Shown piece after piece: positions 1 through 7,900 of a stretch of 37,517 bases of DNA. The DNA is from a virus. Made by a program: the position numbers and the translations under genes. The notes beneath the pieces were generated by a model, which saw nothing but the letters and a program-made list of their open reading frames with translations, ran no database searches and was not told where the DNA came from. How positions within the stretch are numbered: position 1 is the first letter of the stretch; each line of letters begins with the position of its first letter. The stretch is taken from IMG/VR virus record IMGVR_UViG_3300044635_001626, positions 1 to 37,517 of that record. One strand, given 5' to 3'.

Positions 1-188
1 AGACCGGGGTTTTCGTAGGTGAGCCGGAGAAATGGCACCGCCAGGTCTTCTGGCGGCGAGTCCCAGTCGAAAGGCTTGACGTAATGGACTTTCACCCACC
101 AGCTCCAGTTCGAGAAGCATGAGCCCAGGACGCTTGCAGCGAAGTCGGCTGCGTTGACTTGCTTACCGTTGACAGTGATTATTTTCAT
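1..188 (-). CDS. Unknown small protein, C-terminus outside window
   Basis: The reading frame starts at an ATG at 188 and runs leftward off the window edge, so at least 62 residues are visible. It begins MKIITVNGKQVNAADF and then has a tryptophan-rich stretch (SNWSWWVKVHYVKPFDWD). I recognise no family. The start codon overlaps the stop of the upstream gene (TAATG on the minus strand), which suggests translational coupling and membership in the leftward operon of small genes. Its codon pattern is smooth and there is no internal stop. Function is unknown. Confidence 0.65.
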   Translation of the reverse strand, partial: MKIITVNGKQVNAADFAASVLGSCFSNWSWWVKVHYVKPFDWDSPPEDLAVPFLRLTYENPG

Positions 189-397
189 TAGACGTTTCCT
201 TTCATGTTCATCGCGGTCAGCCAGAATCGAACTGTTGCTTTCAACAGGTGCCTCCGGCGAGACATTCGCTTTTTGTTTGAGTTGATAAAAGACTGGCTCA
301 GCTCTTTGGCTTCCTGGAATTGCTTGGCGGCAATCATCTGCTCGATTTTCTTCCTAGTTGCCATTTCGTGGCCTGAGTAACCTTTGAGCACGACCAT
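188..397 (-). CDS. Unknown small basic protein (69 aa)
   Basis: A 69-residue protein rich in Lys and Arg, beginning MVVLKGYSGHEMATRKK. I chose the ATG at 397 because an AGGAGG ribosome site lies four bases upstream. A longer upstream reading exists but would overlap the next gene. The middle (KKIEQMIAAKQFQEAKELSQ) should be helical and the C-terminus is strongly basic (NSNKKRMSRRRH), so nucleic-acid binding is possible but not shown. It is the seventh gene of the leftward operon and its stop overlaps the next start by one base. Confidence 0.6.
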   Translation of the reverse strand: MVVLKGYSGHEMATRKKIEQMIAAKQFQEAKELSQSFINSNKKRMSRRRHLLKATVRFWLTAMNMKGNV

Positions 398-405
398 AAG
401 GCCTC

Positions 406-699
406 CTACATCGCAATATCGCGGGTCTCGCCTCGAACCAGGTCCGACTCGTGCCGAATTCGACACTCGTAAGCCGAACCAACTGGGTAACGGTCGTTTC
501 TGGGCTTGCTCACTGGCACACCGCAGATCAAAGCACCGCAGTAGCTGGAGTCAGCCACCGTGCCGACAACGTATTTGCGAACGATGGTTCCGTCATAGGC
601 TCGCTTGTCGAAGTTCCAGCGGCGTTCTTCACGCTCTTCGACGCGGCAGTTTTCCATTTTCACCCAGCCGTAGGGTTCCATGATGTGCATGTGGGTCAT
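406..699 (-). CDS. Unknown small protein (97 aa)
   Basis: A 97-residue protein beginning MTHMHIMEPYGWVKME, with a charged central stretch (CRVEEREERRWNFDKR) and three cysteines further on. The start at 699 is supported by AAGGAG about eight bases upstream on the minus strand. No known domain is recognised. It lies in the leftward operon, with short gaps to both neighbours. Small unknown genes in such operons are often early phage genes acting on the host, but nothing in this sequence proves that here. Confidence 0.6.
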   Translation of the reverse strand: MTHMHIMEPYGWVKMENCRVEEREERRWNFDKRAYDGTIVRKYVVGTVADSSYCGALICGVPVSKPRNDRYPVGSAYECRIRHESDLVRGETRDIAM

Positions 700-740
700 A
701 TTCGTTCTCCTTGTTTGAAATCGTGTGGCTTTGGCTTGCT

Positions 741-1007
741 CTATTCGCTGAACTTCTCAATCAGCCGCTTGAGCTGGCGGATTTGCTTGCGGGCTTCAGC
801 CCGCTCTTCACGGTCGTCGGACTCCAGCATTTCGCTCTGGCAGGTTCCACCCTCGAGGAACAAGCCGAGTACGTGCCTGGCCTCTGCGACCACTGCCGCG
901 TCAGTCATGAGCTCAACGGTTGTTCGGTCGTCGTAGCATACGTTTTCAAGCGTGTAGGAAAGCTCGGTGATTTTGTTGGCCGCTTGAATTAGCTGTGCTG
1001 ATGCCAT
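741..1007 (-). CDS. Unknown small alpha-helical protein (88 aa)
   Basis: An 88-residue, predicted mostly helical, acidic protein beginning MASAQLIQAANKITEL and ending in a charged coiled-coil-like helix (EERAEARKQIRQLKRLIEKF). The start at 1007 has AAGGAG nine bases upstream. It is the first gene after the internal leftward promoter at 1048-1076 and may therefore be expressed separately from the genes to its right. No family is recognised. Confidence 0.65.
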   Translation of the reverse strand: MASAQLIQAANKITELSYTLENVCYDDRTTVELMTDAAVVAEARHVLGLFLEGGTCQSEMLESDDREERAEARKQIRQLKRLIEKFSE

Positions 1008-1029
1008 TTCGAATCTCCTTGTGTGCGTG

Positions 1030-1045
1030 ATAGGTCGTTGGCTAT
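1030..1045. promoter_or_regulatory. 16-bp dyad operator, site 1
   Basis: ATAGGTCGTTGGCTAT, one of nine copies of the shared motif ATAGSC-N4-GnnTAT. It sits two bases downstream of the -10 element of the internal leftward promoter, where a bound protein would block transcription. Its partner site starts exactly 46 bp away at 1076. Confidence 0.6.
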
Positions 1046-1047
1046 CA

Positions 1048-1076
1048 AATGTATCGACCGAGATTTGTCTTTACAA
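1048..1076 (-). promoter_or_regulatory. Leftward internal promoter
   Basis: On the minus strand there is a -35 element TTGTAA (1071-1076), a 17-bp spacer and a -10 element TACATT (1048-1053), each matching the sigma-70 consensus at four of six positions. It lies in a 108-bp gap between two genes of the leftward operon. It is flanked by two operator copies with the same geometry as the main leftward promoter, and that repeat of layout is the strongest reason to believe it. Confidence 0.55.
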
Positions 1077-1091
1077 TATGCGTCTGGCTAT
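1076..1091. promoter_or_regulatory. 16-bp dyad operator, site 2
   Basis: ATATGCGTCTGGCTAT on the plus strand (ATAGCCAGACGCATAT on the minus strand). Its edge overlaps the first base of the -35 element of the internal leftward promoter. It is one of the nine recurring motif copies and is paired with site 1 at a 46-bp distance. Confidence 0.55.
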
Positions 1092-1115
1092 ATTCCAGAA
1101 AAAGTTTTGGGATTT

Positions 1116-1496
1116 TTACCAGCCTCGGCAATCGTCTTCTCGGCTCTTGATGGTCTTGGCGTATTTCTTGGCAGATGCCAGGCTCTTGAACTGCTCGCCA
1201 ATCTCAGAATCGGTCATCGTCTCGACAATCCAGGAGCCGCCAGCCGAGTAGTTTTCGTAGCACCAACCCTTGATACGAGCGACCAGCTCCTGTTTTTTCA
1301 CCTGGGCCATGATTTGCCGCAGGGCCTTGACCTTGGTATCTAGGCCAGACCCGAGCACAGTCACCTCATCGCCCTTCACCTGGCCCCAAGACCAGCCGCC
1401 AGCCCGCAACGCGGTGATGTATTCGTCGTGTCCGATGCTGACCGTCTCGGACTCTCCTGCGTACCAATCGGAGACACTAATTTTCTGCTTGTTCAT
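1116..1496 (-). CDS. Unknown protein (126 aa)
   Basis: A 126-residue protein beginning MNKQKISVSDWYAGES. The start at 1496 follows an AAGGAG site at about eight bases. The N-terminal half is beta-like and Gly/Trp rich (RAGGWSWGQVKGDEV). The C-terminal half is helical and basic (QIMAQVKKQELVARIK, AKKYAKTIKSRED). No family is recognised. It is an internal gene of the leftward operon, preceded by a possible terminator or attenuator hairpin and followed by the internal promoter, so its dose may differ from that of the downstream genes. Confidence 0.65.
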   Translation of the reverse strand: MNKQKISVSDWYAGESETVSIGHDEYITALRAGGWSWGQVKGDEVTVLGSGLDTKVKALRQIMAQVKKQELVARIKGWCYENYSAGGSWIVETMTDSEIGEQFKSLASAKKYAKTIKSREDDCRGW

Positions 1497-1507
1497 CGCA
1501 AAACTCC

Positions 1508-1540
1508 TTAAAAGAAAGTGGGACAGGCGGGACCGTCCCG
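1508..1540 (-). terminator. Possible leftward terminator/attenuator
   Basis: Directly after the stop codon at 1541, the minus strand carries GGGAC, a ten-base loop, GTCCC, then ACTTTCTTTT. An alternative tight palindrome CGGGAC-N-GTCCCG overlaps it (1528-1540). The stem is short and the T tract is interrupted, so partial termination or attenuation between two operon genes is more likely than a full stop. Confidence 0.35.
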
Positions 1541-1804
1541 TTAGTCAAGACCCTCCATCGCCCATCCATTATTCTGTGGGTGGGTGTCACAGTCGGGTTC
1601 TATTTCAACCGCCTTCAGGCAGGCGTACTGCTTGCCCGTTTTCACGTCGTATTCGACGGTCTCCACGACCATGTCTTCCCAGGTGTACCCGAGGCCAATC
1701 AGTCCCATTCCAGGCTGAACAGGAAGCGGCCAAACCACTTCCAAATACCAAGCCTCGCCCTCGCCATTCCAAGTAACTTCAACACCAAATTGGATGTGAA
1801 ACAT
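1541..1804 (-). CDS. Unknown protein (87 aa)
   Basis: An 87-residue acidic, beta-rich protein beginning MFHIQFGVEVTWNGEGEAW. I chose the ATG at 1804 rather than one eleven codons upstream because GGGAGG lies four bases before it. The sequence has several aromatic residues and a patterned strand-turn-strand look (TWEDMVVETVEYDVKTGKQY). No family is recognised. It is part of the leftward operon. Confidence 0.65.
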   Translation of the reverse strand: MFHIQFGVEVTWNGEGEAWYLEVVWPLPVQPGMGLIGLGYTWEDMVVETVEYDVKTGKQYACLKAVEIEPDCDTHPQNNGWAMEGLD

Positions 1805-1864
1805 AAATCCTCCCGGTAAGAGTTGGGGTTGCCTCAAGGGCCCCCGCAGATGGCCAGTTGGCGG

Positions 1865-2128
1865 TCACTTGGATTCAATCCGACCTTCAATGAGAGCTAC
1901 GCCGAGAAGCGAAGTTGAGCAGTAGTCTGGCTCTGGAACGTCGCTTTCTTGGTAGTACCACCTCATGCCACGCTGCCAAGCAATGTGGCAATACCTTTTG
2001 GAGTAGCCGTTTGCCCGCAAGCAAGCAGCTGCCTTTCTTGCCGCTCTCTTTGGATTTGACTCGCACTCCTCGGCAGTCATACCAATGGCTGCGGCTACGT
2101 TCGCGGTAATCGGGTCTTGCAGTTTCAT
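1865..2128 (-). CDS. Unknown protein (87 aa)
   Basis: An 87-residue protein beginning MKLQDPITANVAAAIGM, with AGGAGA seven bases before the start. The N-terminal half is helical and basic (NPKRAARKAAACLRANGY). The rest carries several aromatic residues (AWQRGMRWYYQESDVP). I recognise no domain. It is the second gene of the leftward operon, separated from the first by a strong hairpin. Confidence 0.6.
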   Translation of the reverse strand: MKLQDPITANVAAAIGMTAEECESNPKRAARKAAACLRANGYSKRYCHIAWQRGMRWYYQESDVPEPDYCSTSLLGVALIEGRIESK

Positions 2129-2162
2129 GTTCGTCTCCTGGTGGTGGTTGGTGTCCTGGAAA

Positions 2163-2179
2163 GGCCCCCGAAGGGGGCC
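2163..2179. other. Strong GC hairpin between operon genes
   Basis: GGCCCCC-GAA-GGGGGCC is a perfect 7-bp inverted repeat with a three-base loop, lying between two genes of the leftward operon. No T run follows on the minus strand, so it is not a typical terminator. It could protect or process the mRNA. Its function is unknown. Confidence 0.45.
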
Positions 2180-2197
2180 GGCGTCTATCTCTTTCGC

Positions 2198-2629
2198 TTA
2201 CTGGTTGACTTGGTACAGGTCTTTGACTTGATACCACCCAAGTAAACCGTCCCTGCCAGTGACCCTAACCAGAGTTGACGGTTCAATCTCAAACGGCTGG
2301 CCTTCACGATCTAATCGCGGGTTCATGAATCCCCGAATCTTCACCACCTCATGATGCCTGCTGGTCTTGGCAACAACCTCGTCACCTTCACCGACTTCCA
2401 CGCCAGACTCATCCAGAATCGGCTTGAGCGACCCGATAATCTCCCGTCCCGCGTTGATGGCCGCGTCGGCCTGTCGTGTGCCGATTGAGCCGTTTGCCCC
2501 CTTCAGTCCGAGGTACTGGGCTATCGTGCTCGCCCCTTCCCCTTCAACGTCGCAGAGGTGTGCAGCCTCAACACAATTAGAAAGCCCGTACTTTGCAATC
2601 GCCGCTTTGGTCGTCGTCTTCAGATTCAT
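2198..2629 (-). CDS. Unknown protein, first gene of leftward operon (143 aa)
   Basis: A 143-residue protein beginning MNLKTTTKAAIAKYGL, with AAGGAG seven bases before the ATG at 2629. The N-terminal third is helical with two cysteines (LSNCVEAAHLCDVEGEG). The C-terminal half looks like a small beta barrel, with alternating hydrophobic residues and many turns (GDEVVAKTSRHHEVVKIRG, RDGLLGWYQVKDLYQVNQ), such as an SH3-like fold. No family is recognised. As the first gene behind the doubly flanked leftward promoter it should be the most strongly controlled gene of the operon. Confidence 0.65.
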   Translation of the reverse strand: MNLKTTTKAAIAKYGLSNCVEAAHLCDVEGEGASTIAQYLGLKGANGSIGTRQADAAINAGREIIGSLKPILDESGVEVGEGDEVVAKTSRHHEVVKIRGFMNPRLDREGQPFEIEPSTLVRVTGRDGLLGWYQVKDLYQVNQ

Positions 2630-2649
2630 CGTCCGTCTCCTTGTGAGTG

Positions 2650-2665
2650 ATAGCCAACAGGCTAT
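2650..2665. promoter_or_regulatory. 16-bp dyad operator, site 3 (perfect palindrome arms)
   Basis: ATAGCCAACAGGCTAT, extended by one matching base on each side to GATAGCC-AACA-GGCTATC (2649-2666). This is the most symmetric of the nine motif copies and probably the strongest binding site. It lies two bases downstream of the -10 element of the main leftward promoter. Confidence 0.7.
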
Positions 2666-2667
2666 CC

Positions 2668-2696
2668 ACTATATCGGACTAGTTTTGTAAAGACAA
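2668..2696 (-). promoter_or_regulatory. Main leftward promoter
   Basis: Minus strand -35 TTGTCT (2691-2696), a 17-bp spacer and -10 TATAGT (2668-2673), matching the sigma-70 consensus at four and five of six positions. It would start a transcript just upstream of the first leftward gene, within operator site 3. The same promoter-operator layout occurs at 1030-1091. Confidence 0.65.
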
Positions 2697-2711
2697 TAGG
2701 CTTTTGAGTAT
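2696..2711. promoter_or_regulatory. 16-bp dyad operator, site 4
   Basis: ATAGGCTTTTGAGTAT, overlapping the first base of the -35 element of the main leftward promoter and starting 46 bp from site 3. It is one of the nine recurring motif copies. Confidence 0.6.
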
Positions 2712-3113
2712 ATTTTTTGAGAAGGGAAAAGCTCAGAAAAGCACGTAAAGATTGCATTTACCGCTCTGGCGGGTGGTGTTGTTGGTGAGAAAATTGGCCA
2801 AAAACTGACTGTTCAGCTGTTCAGAATCGGATTGTGAACACTCATTTGTCAGGCCGCATCGTTTCGGGATAAGTTTTTGCCGTGTTTTTGGGGCTTTTTC
2901 CGTCTGACATTTGTTGGTCCACTGTTAGTTCAGTGCCGTTCATTGAACGACAGCGGCGGACGAAATTGATTTCGGTATTTCCTCCGGCGCAGCAAAAATG
3001 CCTGCGTTTTCGCGGGTCAAATCGACTGAGCGCCGGACGAAATTAATTTCCTCCGGCGCACTAGATGACTGGCGACCAGGCGATCCGCTGGTAACATGTG
3101 CGCGGAGGTGCCA
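2712..3113. other. Divergent non-coding region with two related palindromes
   Basis: About 400 bases without a convincing gene between the leftward operon and the rightward genes. The most striking element is a 30-bp palindrome at 3030-3059 with a single mismatch: arms GCGCCGGA and TCCGGCGC around GAAATTAATTTC. A related, less perfect copy lies at about 2954-2989 and shares GGACGAAATT and TTTCCTCCGGCGCA. A short repeat (GTTCAGCTGTTCAG) is seen near 2809-2822. The region could be a replication origin, a packaging or attachment site, or a regulatory structure; the sequence alone does not decide. Confidence 0.5.
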
Positions 3114-3386
3114 ATGAAAGAGTTCGAAGGCTATGACCGACTTGACGAGGACGACCCGCCGCTCTGCCTGAGCTGCGGCCAGGCTATGGATTGGGACGGC
3201 CCCCCCGTCTCGCAATTGAGCGTGTGCCAGTCATGCTGGAGCGCCATCGGAGCAGCTGGCCGAATTTGGCTTCAGTTGGCTGTCCTGTCGGTGGAGGATG
3301 GAGGCATCGGCCTGCGAGACCTGCTCGAGGAGTCTCGCCGAGAGCTCCGCACGACTCGCAGCATCTTAGACCCTGGCCCAAATTGA
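3114..3386 (+). CDS. Small zinc-ribbon protein (90 aa)
   Basis: A 90-residue protein beginning MKEFEGYDRLDEDDPP. I chose the ATG at 3114 because GGAGGT lies five bases upstream. It has two CxxC pairs (CLSCGQ and CQSCW) about 19 residues apart, the pattern of a small treble-clef or zinc-ribbon fold that binds one zinc ion. A helical, charged C-terminus follows (GLRDLLEESRRELRTTRSI). Such proteins often bind nucleic acid or act as small regulators, but the role here is unknown. It is the first rightward gene after the divergent region. Confidence 0.65.
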   Translation: MKEFEGYDRLDEDDPPLCLSCGQAMDWDGPPVSQLSVCQSCWSAIGAAGRIWLQLAVLSVEDGGIGLRDLLEESRRELRTTRSILDPGPN

Positions 3387-3387
3387 T

Positions 3388-3415
3388 TTGTGGCTGACAG
3401 CCAAATGCCTATAAT
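3388..3415 (+). promoter_or_regulatory. Rightward promoter with overlapping operator (site 5)
   Basis: A perfect -10 TATAAT (3410-3415) lies 16 bp after TTGTGG (3388-3393), just upstream of the gene at 3442. The motif copy ACAGCCAAATGCCTAT (3397-3412) covers the spacer and the first half of the -10 element, an arrangement typical of a repressor site. A short inverted repeat TGGCT-GAC-AGCCA (3391-3403) overlaps it as well. Confidence 0.65.
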
Positions 3416-3441
3416 CTCGGCACCACAACCCCAGGTGCATC

Positions 3442-4569
3442 ATGGCGCGTAAACCAAAAAGCTTGTTTTCGGTCGCCTCGTCGGCTGTTCGCAAGCAAGC
3501 CAGGCGAGACTTTCAGCGTTCGAGCCTGGGTAAAGCTTTGGCTGGGGCCAAGCGCGAAGCAAACGGCAGTCCCATGGGGCGAGCGCTCCGTCGCATCAAT
3601 CGCCAGGTCCGGGGAGTTCCGATGAGCGGGCTCAACCGCGATATTGAGCGGTACGGTCTCCATGGCTACGCAATGCAGGCCGTCAATGCCCTACTGGGTG
3701 CATTTGGTCCATTTGGGCGAGCAATCGCACAGCGGCTGTCCAGGAAGCGTCCCAGCGACCAGCTCGAAGCGGCTGCGGACCTTCTCCGCTCCTACGGCAT
3801 GGAGATCCTGCACAGCGACACCCGCAACCCAGGCTACGGGCGCGGCGAAATGGCGGCTCGCCAGCTGCTCGAGCAGGCCGGCTACCGAATCAGCCCCCAA
3901 GGCGACCTCGAGCGGGATGAGCCGGTTACCGAGCGCCGCTCCGCTTCAGTTCCTGCCGGCAACGTGCAGGTCGAACAGGAGAACGACCAGGAAGAGCAGA
4001 TGCCGGAGGTGTCTCCGCTCATTCGGACACCGGGCAGCTCCAACGTCTACAGCTTTCAATACAACTACAAGACCAGCACCCTTTACGTGCGATACCAGGC
4101 TCACCGAGTCAACCGTGACGCTGTCGAGCTCAAGAGCACTCACGGCCTGGGCCGCGTCAAGGGATCGCTGGGACGCACGGTCGGCGGCAAAACCGGTGGT
4201 CCTGGCCCGATGTACGCTTATTTCGACGTCCCTGTTCGAGTGTTCGAGCGAATCATCCGCCACCAGTCGGCCGGTGGAGCTGTCTGGGACGACCTTCGAA
4301 TTCGAGGCACAGCCTACGGGCACCAATACGCCTACTCCCTGGTCGATGCTCAGGAGATTGAGACAAAGGAAGGCAGCGGCTACTATGTGCCGCGCAAGAT
4401 CACGTCGTCCGGGTATAGGCAAAGGTCTTTCGCTCCAGGCAGTGGCGCTGGCCGAGGCTACGCTCTGAGCAGTCTTCCACGAGAAGACCGCGATTTTCGC
4501 GGGCGACCTGATGCACCAAACCGTGGCCGAGCATTCAACGCCAAGCCGTTTCGAGGAAGGGGACAGTAA
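3442..4569 (+). CDS. KTSC-domain virion-associated protein (375 aa)
   Basis: A 375-residue protein with two parts. Residues 1-160 are basic and helical. Residues about 195-325 resemble the KTSC domain (PF13619): a strand with KTSTLYVRY, then a segment like YAYFDVPVRVFERII and IRGTAYGHQY. The C-terminal 50 residues are Arg/Gly rich. The two parts are joined by a linker containing VTERRSAS (residues 162-169), a variant of the ERY motif found at domain boundaries elsewhere in this phage, and a second form, IERYG, lies at residues 68-72. Its place before the portal suggests a head-associated or ejected protein. The KTSC call is by pattern only and KTSC function is poorly known. Confidence 0.6.
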   Translation: MARKPKSLFSVASSAVRKQARRDFQRSSLGKALAGAKREANGSPMGRALRRINRQVRGVPMSGLNRDIERYGLHGYAMQAVNALLGAFGPFGRAIAQRLSRKRPSDQLEAAADLLRSYGMEILHSDTRNPGYGRGEMAARQLLEQAGYRISPQGDLERDEPVTERRSASVPAGNVQVEQENDQEEQMPEVSPLIRTPGSSNVYSFQYNYKTSTLYVRYQAHRVNRDAVELKSTHGLGRVKGSLGRTVGGKTGGPGPMYAYFDVPVRVFERIIRHQSAGGAVWDDLRIRGTAYGHQYAYSLVDAQEIETKEGSGYYVPRKITSSGYRQRSFAPGSGAGRGYALSSLPREDRDFRGRPDAPNRGRAFNAKPFRGRGQ

Positions 4570-4967
4570 TGCACGTAGAGAACCTGCGAATTGGAACCTG
4601 GGTGCGGATTGAAGGGCTGAAACCGTACCGGTTCAACCTTCCTGATGAATCGTATCTCTGGTCGAGCCAAGTCGAGACTGCCAAGCGATGGCTGCAACAG
4701 ATCGGTGGGATGCCGCTCCAGGTCGTTGCCTGCCAGTTCCCGTTCCTTCTGGCTAACGCTAAAGGGATTGGAACCGTCATGCTCGACTTGCGGTTTGTCA
4801 CGGTCGGCAAGTGCGATCAAAAGTTTCGCGACGTGGTCGCTCGCATTCAAGCGAAGGCACCGAGTCCTGTAGTCCTAGGAAACAAGCAGCCTGGCGCACA
4901 GTGCAGCTGCGGGCAATGCAATAACGACGATGACGACGACCAAGAGTGGGAAGCCGTAGACGGTTAG
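4569..4967 (+). CDS. Unknown protein with acidic tail (132 aa)
   Basis: A 132-residue protein beginning MHVENLRIGTWVRIEG. Its ATG overlaps the TAA of the previous gene by one base (TAATG), so the two are probably translationally coupled. The N-terminal half looks like a small beta barrel. The C-terminus has a CSCGQC cluster, possibly metal binding, followed by an acidic run NNDDDDDQEWE. No family is recognised. Its place between the KTSC gene and the portal suggests a role in head assembly, but this is inference. Confidence 0.6.
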   Translation: MHVENLRIGTWVRIEGLKPYRFNLPDESYLWSSQVETAKRWLQQIGGMPLQVVACQFPFLLANAKGIGTVMLDLRFVTVGKCDQKFRDVVARIQAKAPSPVVLGNKQPGAQCSCGQCNNDDDDDQEWEAVDG

Positions 4968-4976
4968 CAACACCGC

Positions 4977-7900
4977 ATGCAGCTTGGGAAGAAGCGGGCA
5001 TGCCCTGGCGACAGTTTCATGGATTCGAAAAGCCGTGTCATGCAGCGGATGAATGGCCGCAGCAGCAAATACCCATTGTCCGCGCAGACCGTCCCTCTCG
5101 AGGTGGCACTGCGCAACAAGCTGGACCCGGCGCAGGCGTGGCCTGGTGCTCCGCCCAACTTCGGCCTGGAGGACATGCCGCATATCTTCTCGTTCGTGGG
5201 CAGATACGGCATGGTCGCCAATGCCTACATGCATGCGGACGAGGCACTGCTGCACTCGAGCCAAAACGCCGAGATCATGCGGAACGAGCCGATGATCATG
5301 GAATGCATCGAAGCGCGAATGCGATGCGTAAGCCTGCTCAATTGGCACATCCAGCCGGTGGACAACGATTACCTCCGCGATGCGCTTGACCGTGCAGACA
5401 GCCAGGAGACAGCTCAGAGCATTCGCAACGCGCTGAGCAAGCCGAAGAGTGATGCTGAGTTCATCGCAGACAAGCTGACGTCGATTCTTCGGCACACGCC
5501 ACAGTTCATGAAATTTCGTTATGCCTTGATGGACGCGATCTGGTATGGCAAGTACGCCACAGTCCAGACCATGGGCACTCGAGTGATCGGCGGCAAGCGG
5601 CGAGTCTTCGTCCGCAAATGGGAGCCCAGGCACGGCGACAAACTGGTCTTTCGCTACTCTGATGGCGACTTCGAGCACGACCCAGACCAGGTCGGCATTC
5701 GCATCGGTCCTGCGGTCAGTCGATTTGACGACGGGTGGGTGGATTACGCCGGCTTCGAGCGCAACCGAGTTGACCCAACTCAGCACGGCCTGGTTTACTG
5801 GTTCGACGGCCAACAAAGAAAGCGGATGTGCGTTCACAAGCACATCATCGAAGACGCCGATTTTATGCGGCCCGAGAAAGCCGGGTCGATCAACGGTGTC
5901 GGCATCCGCTCACGCATCTACTGGACGTGGTGGGCGTACCAGGAATCGCTCAAACTGCTCATGGAATACATCGAGCGAAGCGCCCTGGGTATCGAAATCT
6001 GGAAGTACCCCGCCCACGATCCAAAGGCCAAAGAACGCACGGAAGCAGCAGCGAAAGAGCGGGGAAGCCCTGGTCGGTCATGCGTCCTGGTCCCGGTTCC
6101 CACCGGTGAGTATGGCGACATGTATGGAGTCGAGATTGTCGAGCCAGGCCTCGGCGGCATCGGTGAATTGCAGAATGTGCTCCAGACCTTTTTTGGGCAC
6201 AAAATCAAGCGTTACATTTTAGGCCAGACGCTGACCAGCGAAGCCGACGCGACAGGCTTGGGCTCGGGCGTAGCAGATGCTCACCTTGCCACGTTCCACG
6301 ACATTGTGAGATTTGACGGCTTGAATTTGGAGGAAACGCTGACGACCGATTTGGTTCGGCCGCTACAGCTGTGGAATTTCCCAGGCTCCGATGATATTTA
6401 CCTGCGGTTCGTGATTGATACCGAAAGCCCTGACGCGCAGGAGCGAATCGCCGGTTATCAGGCAGCATGGGCGATGGGCCTGAAGATCCGCACCGAGGAC
6501 ATGTACGACGCTTTGGGGGCGGCTCCGCCTTCGGAAGGCGAAGAGTTCCTGGACAATCCTGGTTTGGACTCGGCTCGCCTCGGCAACAAGGCTCAGCAGC
6601 TCCAGATGGAGCAAATGCAGATGCAAATGCAAATGCAGCAGGCTCAGCCTCAGCAGGTCATGATGGCTCCGTTCCCGCAGGGCCAGGAGGGAGTTCCTGG
6701 CGATGGCGACATGGACGGCCTGGCCAGCGACGACCAGAACCAACTGTTCACAGACGAGCGGTCTCCATTCTTCCAGAGCCAGGCCGACGTCGAGCGGTAT
6801 GCTGCCGACGATGCCGGCACAGGCTCCGACGACAGGGGCAATGGAGACGTTGAGTACCGAGTGTTCGACCAGGGCAACATCCGCCCCGCGCTTGGCAACC
6901 CGACCAAGTCACGCTACGCCTACGGAGAGGGCGACTTTGCGGACGTCCCGACGACCAGCGGCATTACGGTGAACGGATCACAGCCCTCTCCTGCCCCGAT
7001 GCAACCGCTACCCAAGGCGATTCAGACGAAGAAAGAAAAGAAACCGTCTCGAGCAGAAAAAGAGTCAAACTGGGAAAAGCCTCACAGCCAGGCGATCAAC
7101 CCGCACTTTAAGAATTGGTCCGAAGCACAGGTGCAAGCAGTTGCCCGGCCGATTGCTGGCGACGATGCGATTGACCGGCACACTGTTGGCATTTTCAAAG
7201 GGGAAGAGCCGTTCTCGGTTGTTCACCCGGAAGATCCCTCCCAGCCACCTCGAGCGATTCACGTTGCCAGGGCACTCGATGATCGAAGCCTCAAGAGAGG
7301 CGGGAAGCTGGATGTGAAAAACGAGAGCCACCGAGCAATGCTGGCCCAGGACATGGCGTCTGAAGTCGCGCACTACGCTCAAGACAAGGGCGTGACTGGG
7401 TGGTACGACAAGTCAATCGAAAAGATGATGCACTGGCTCAACCGGTTGTATCCTGGTCGATTTGAGAACAACCCGCACGAAGCCGCTCTGTTCAAGCTTG
7501 CCGTCGCGGTCCACTCCAGCGCGACAGAAGTTTCAAACAACTTGATGGAAGCGATCAAGCAGTTTGACTTCTACGCAAAGAACGGTCACTTCGACCCGAC
7601 GCCAAACGGCAAGGGGAAGACGCTCAAGAACCAGGCCAACGCTCGCCAGCAGATCAACGCCATGATGGACAGGTTCCAGTGGCACACGTCTGGCGGCAAA
7701 GAGGACATGATTCAATTCCTGGAATCCGAAATGGAAAACCGGGAGTTGCTGGCAAGAACCAAGAGCCTTGACATGCCCAAGAAGGTCAGCGGACTTCGGA
7801 TGGGCACCAAGGTTTACGGGGCGCAGTTCTTCGGCCCGAAAATCGGAGCCTTTTACAACAACCTCCACGGGAATTACAACCCGGTTACCGTGGACATGTG

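Noticed and set aside
3030-3059. Palindrome as an insertion-sequence end
   Set aside because: No transposase gene or target-site duplication is visible nearby.
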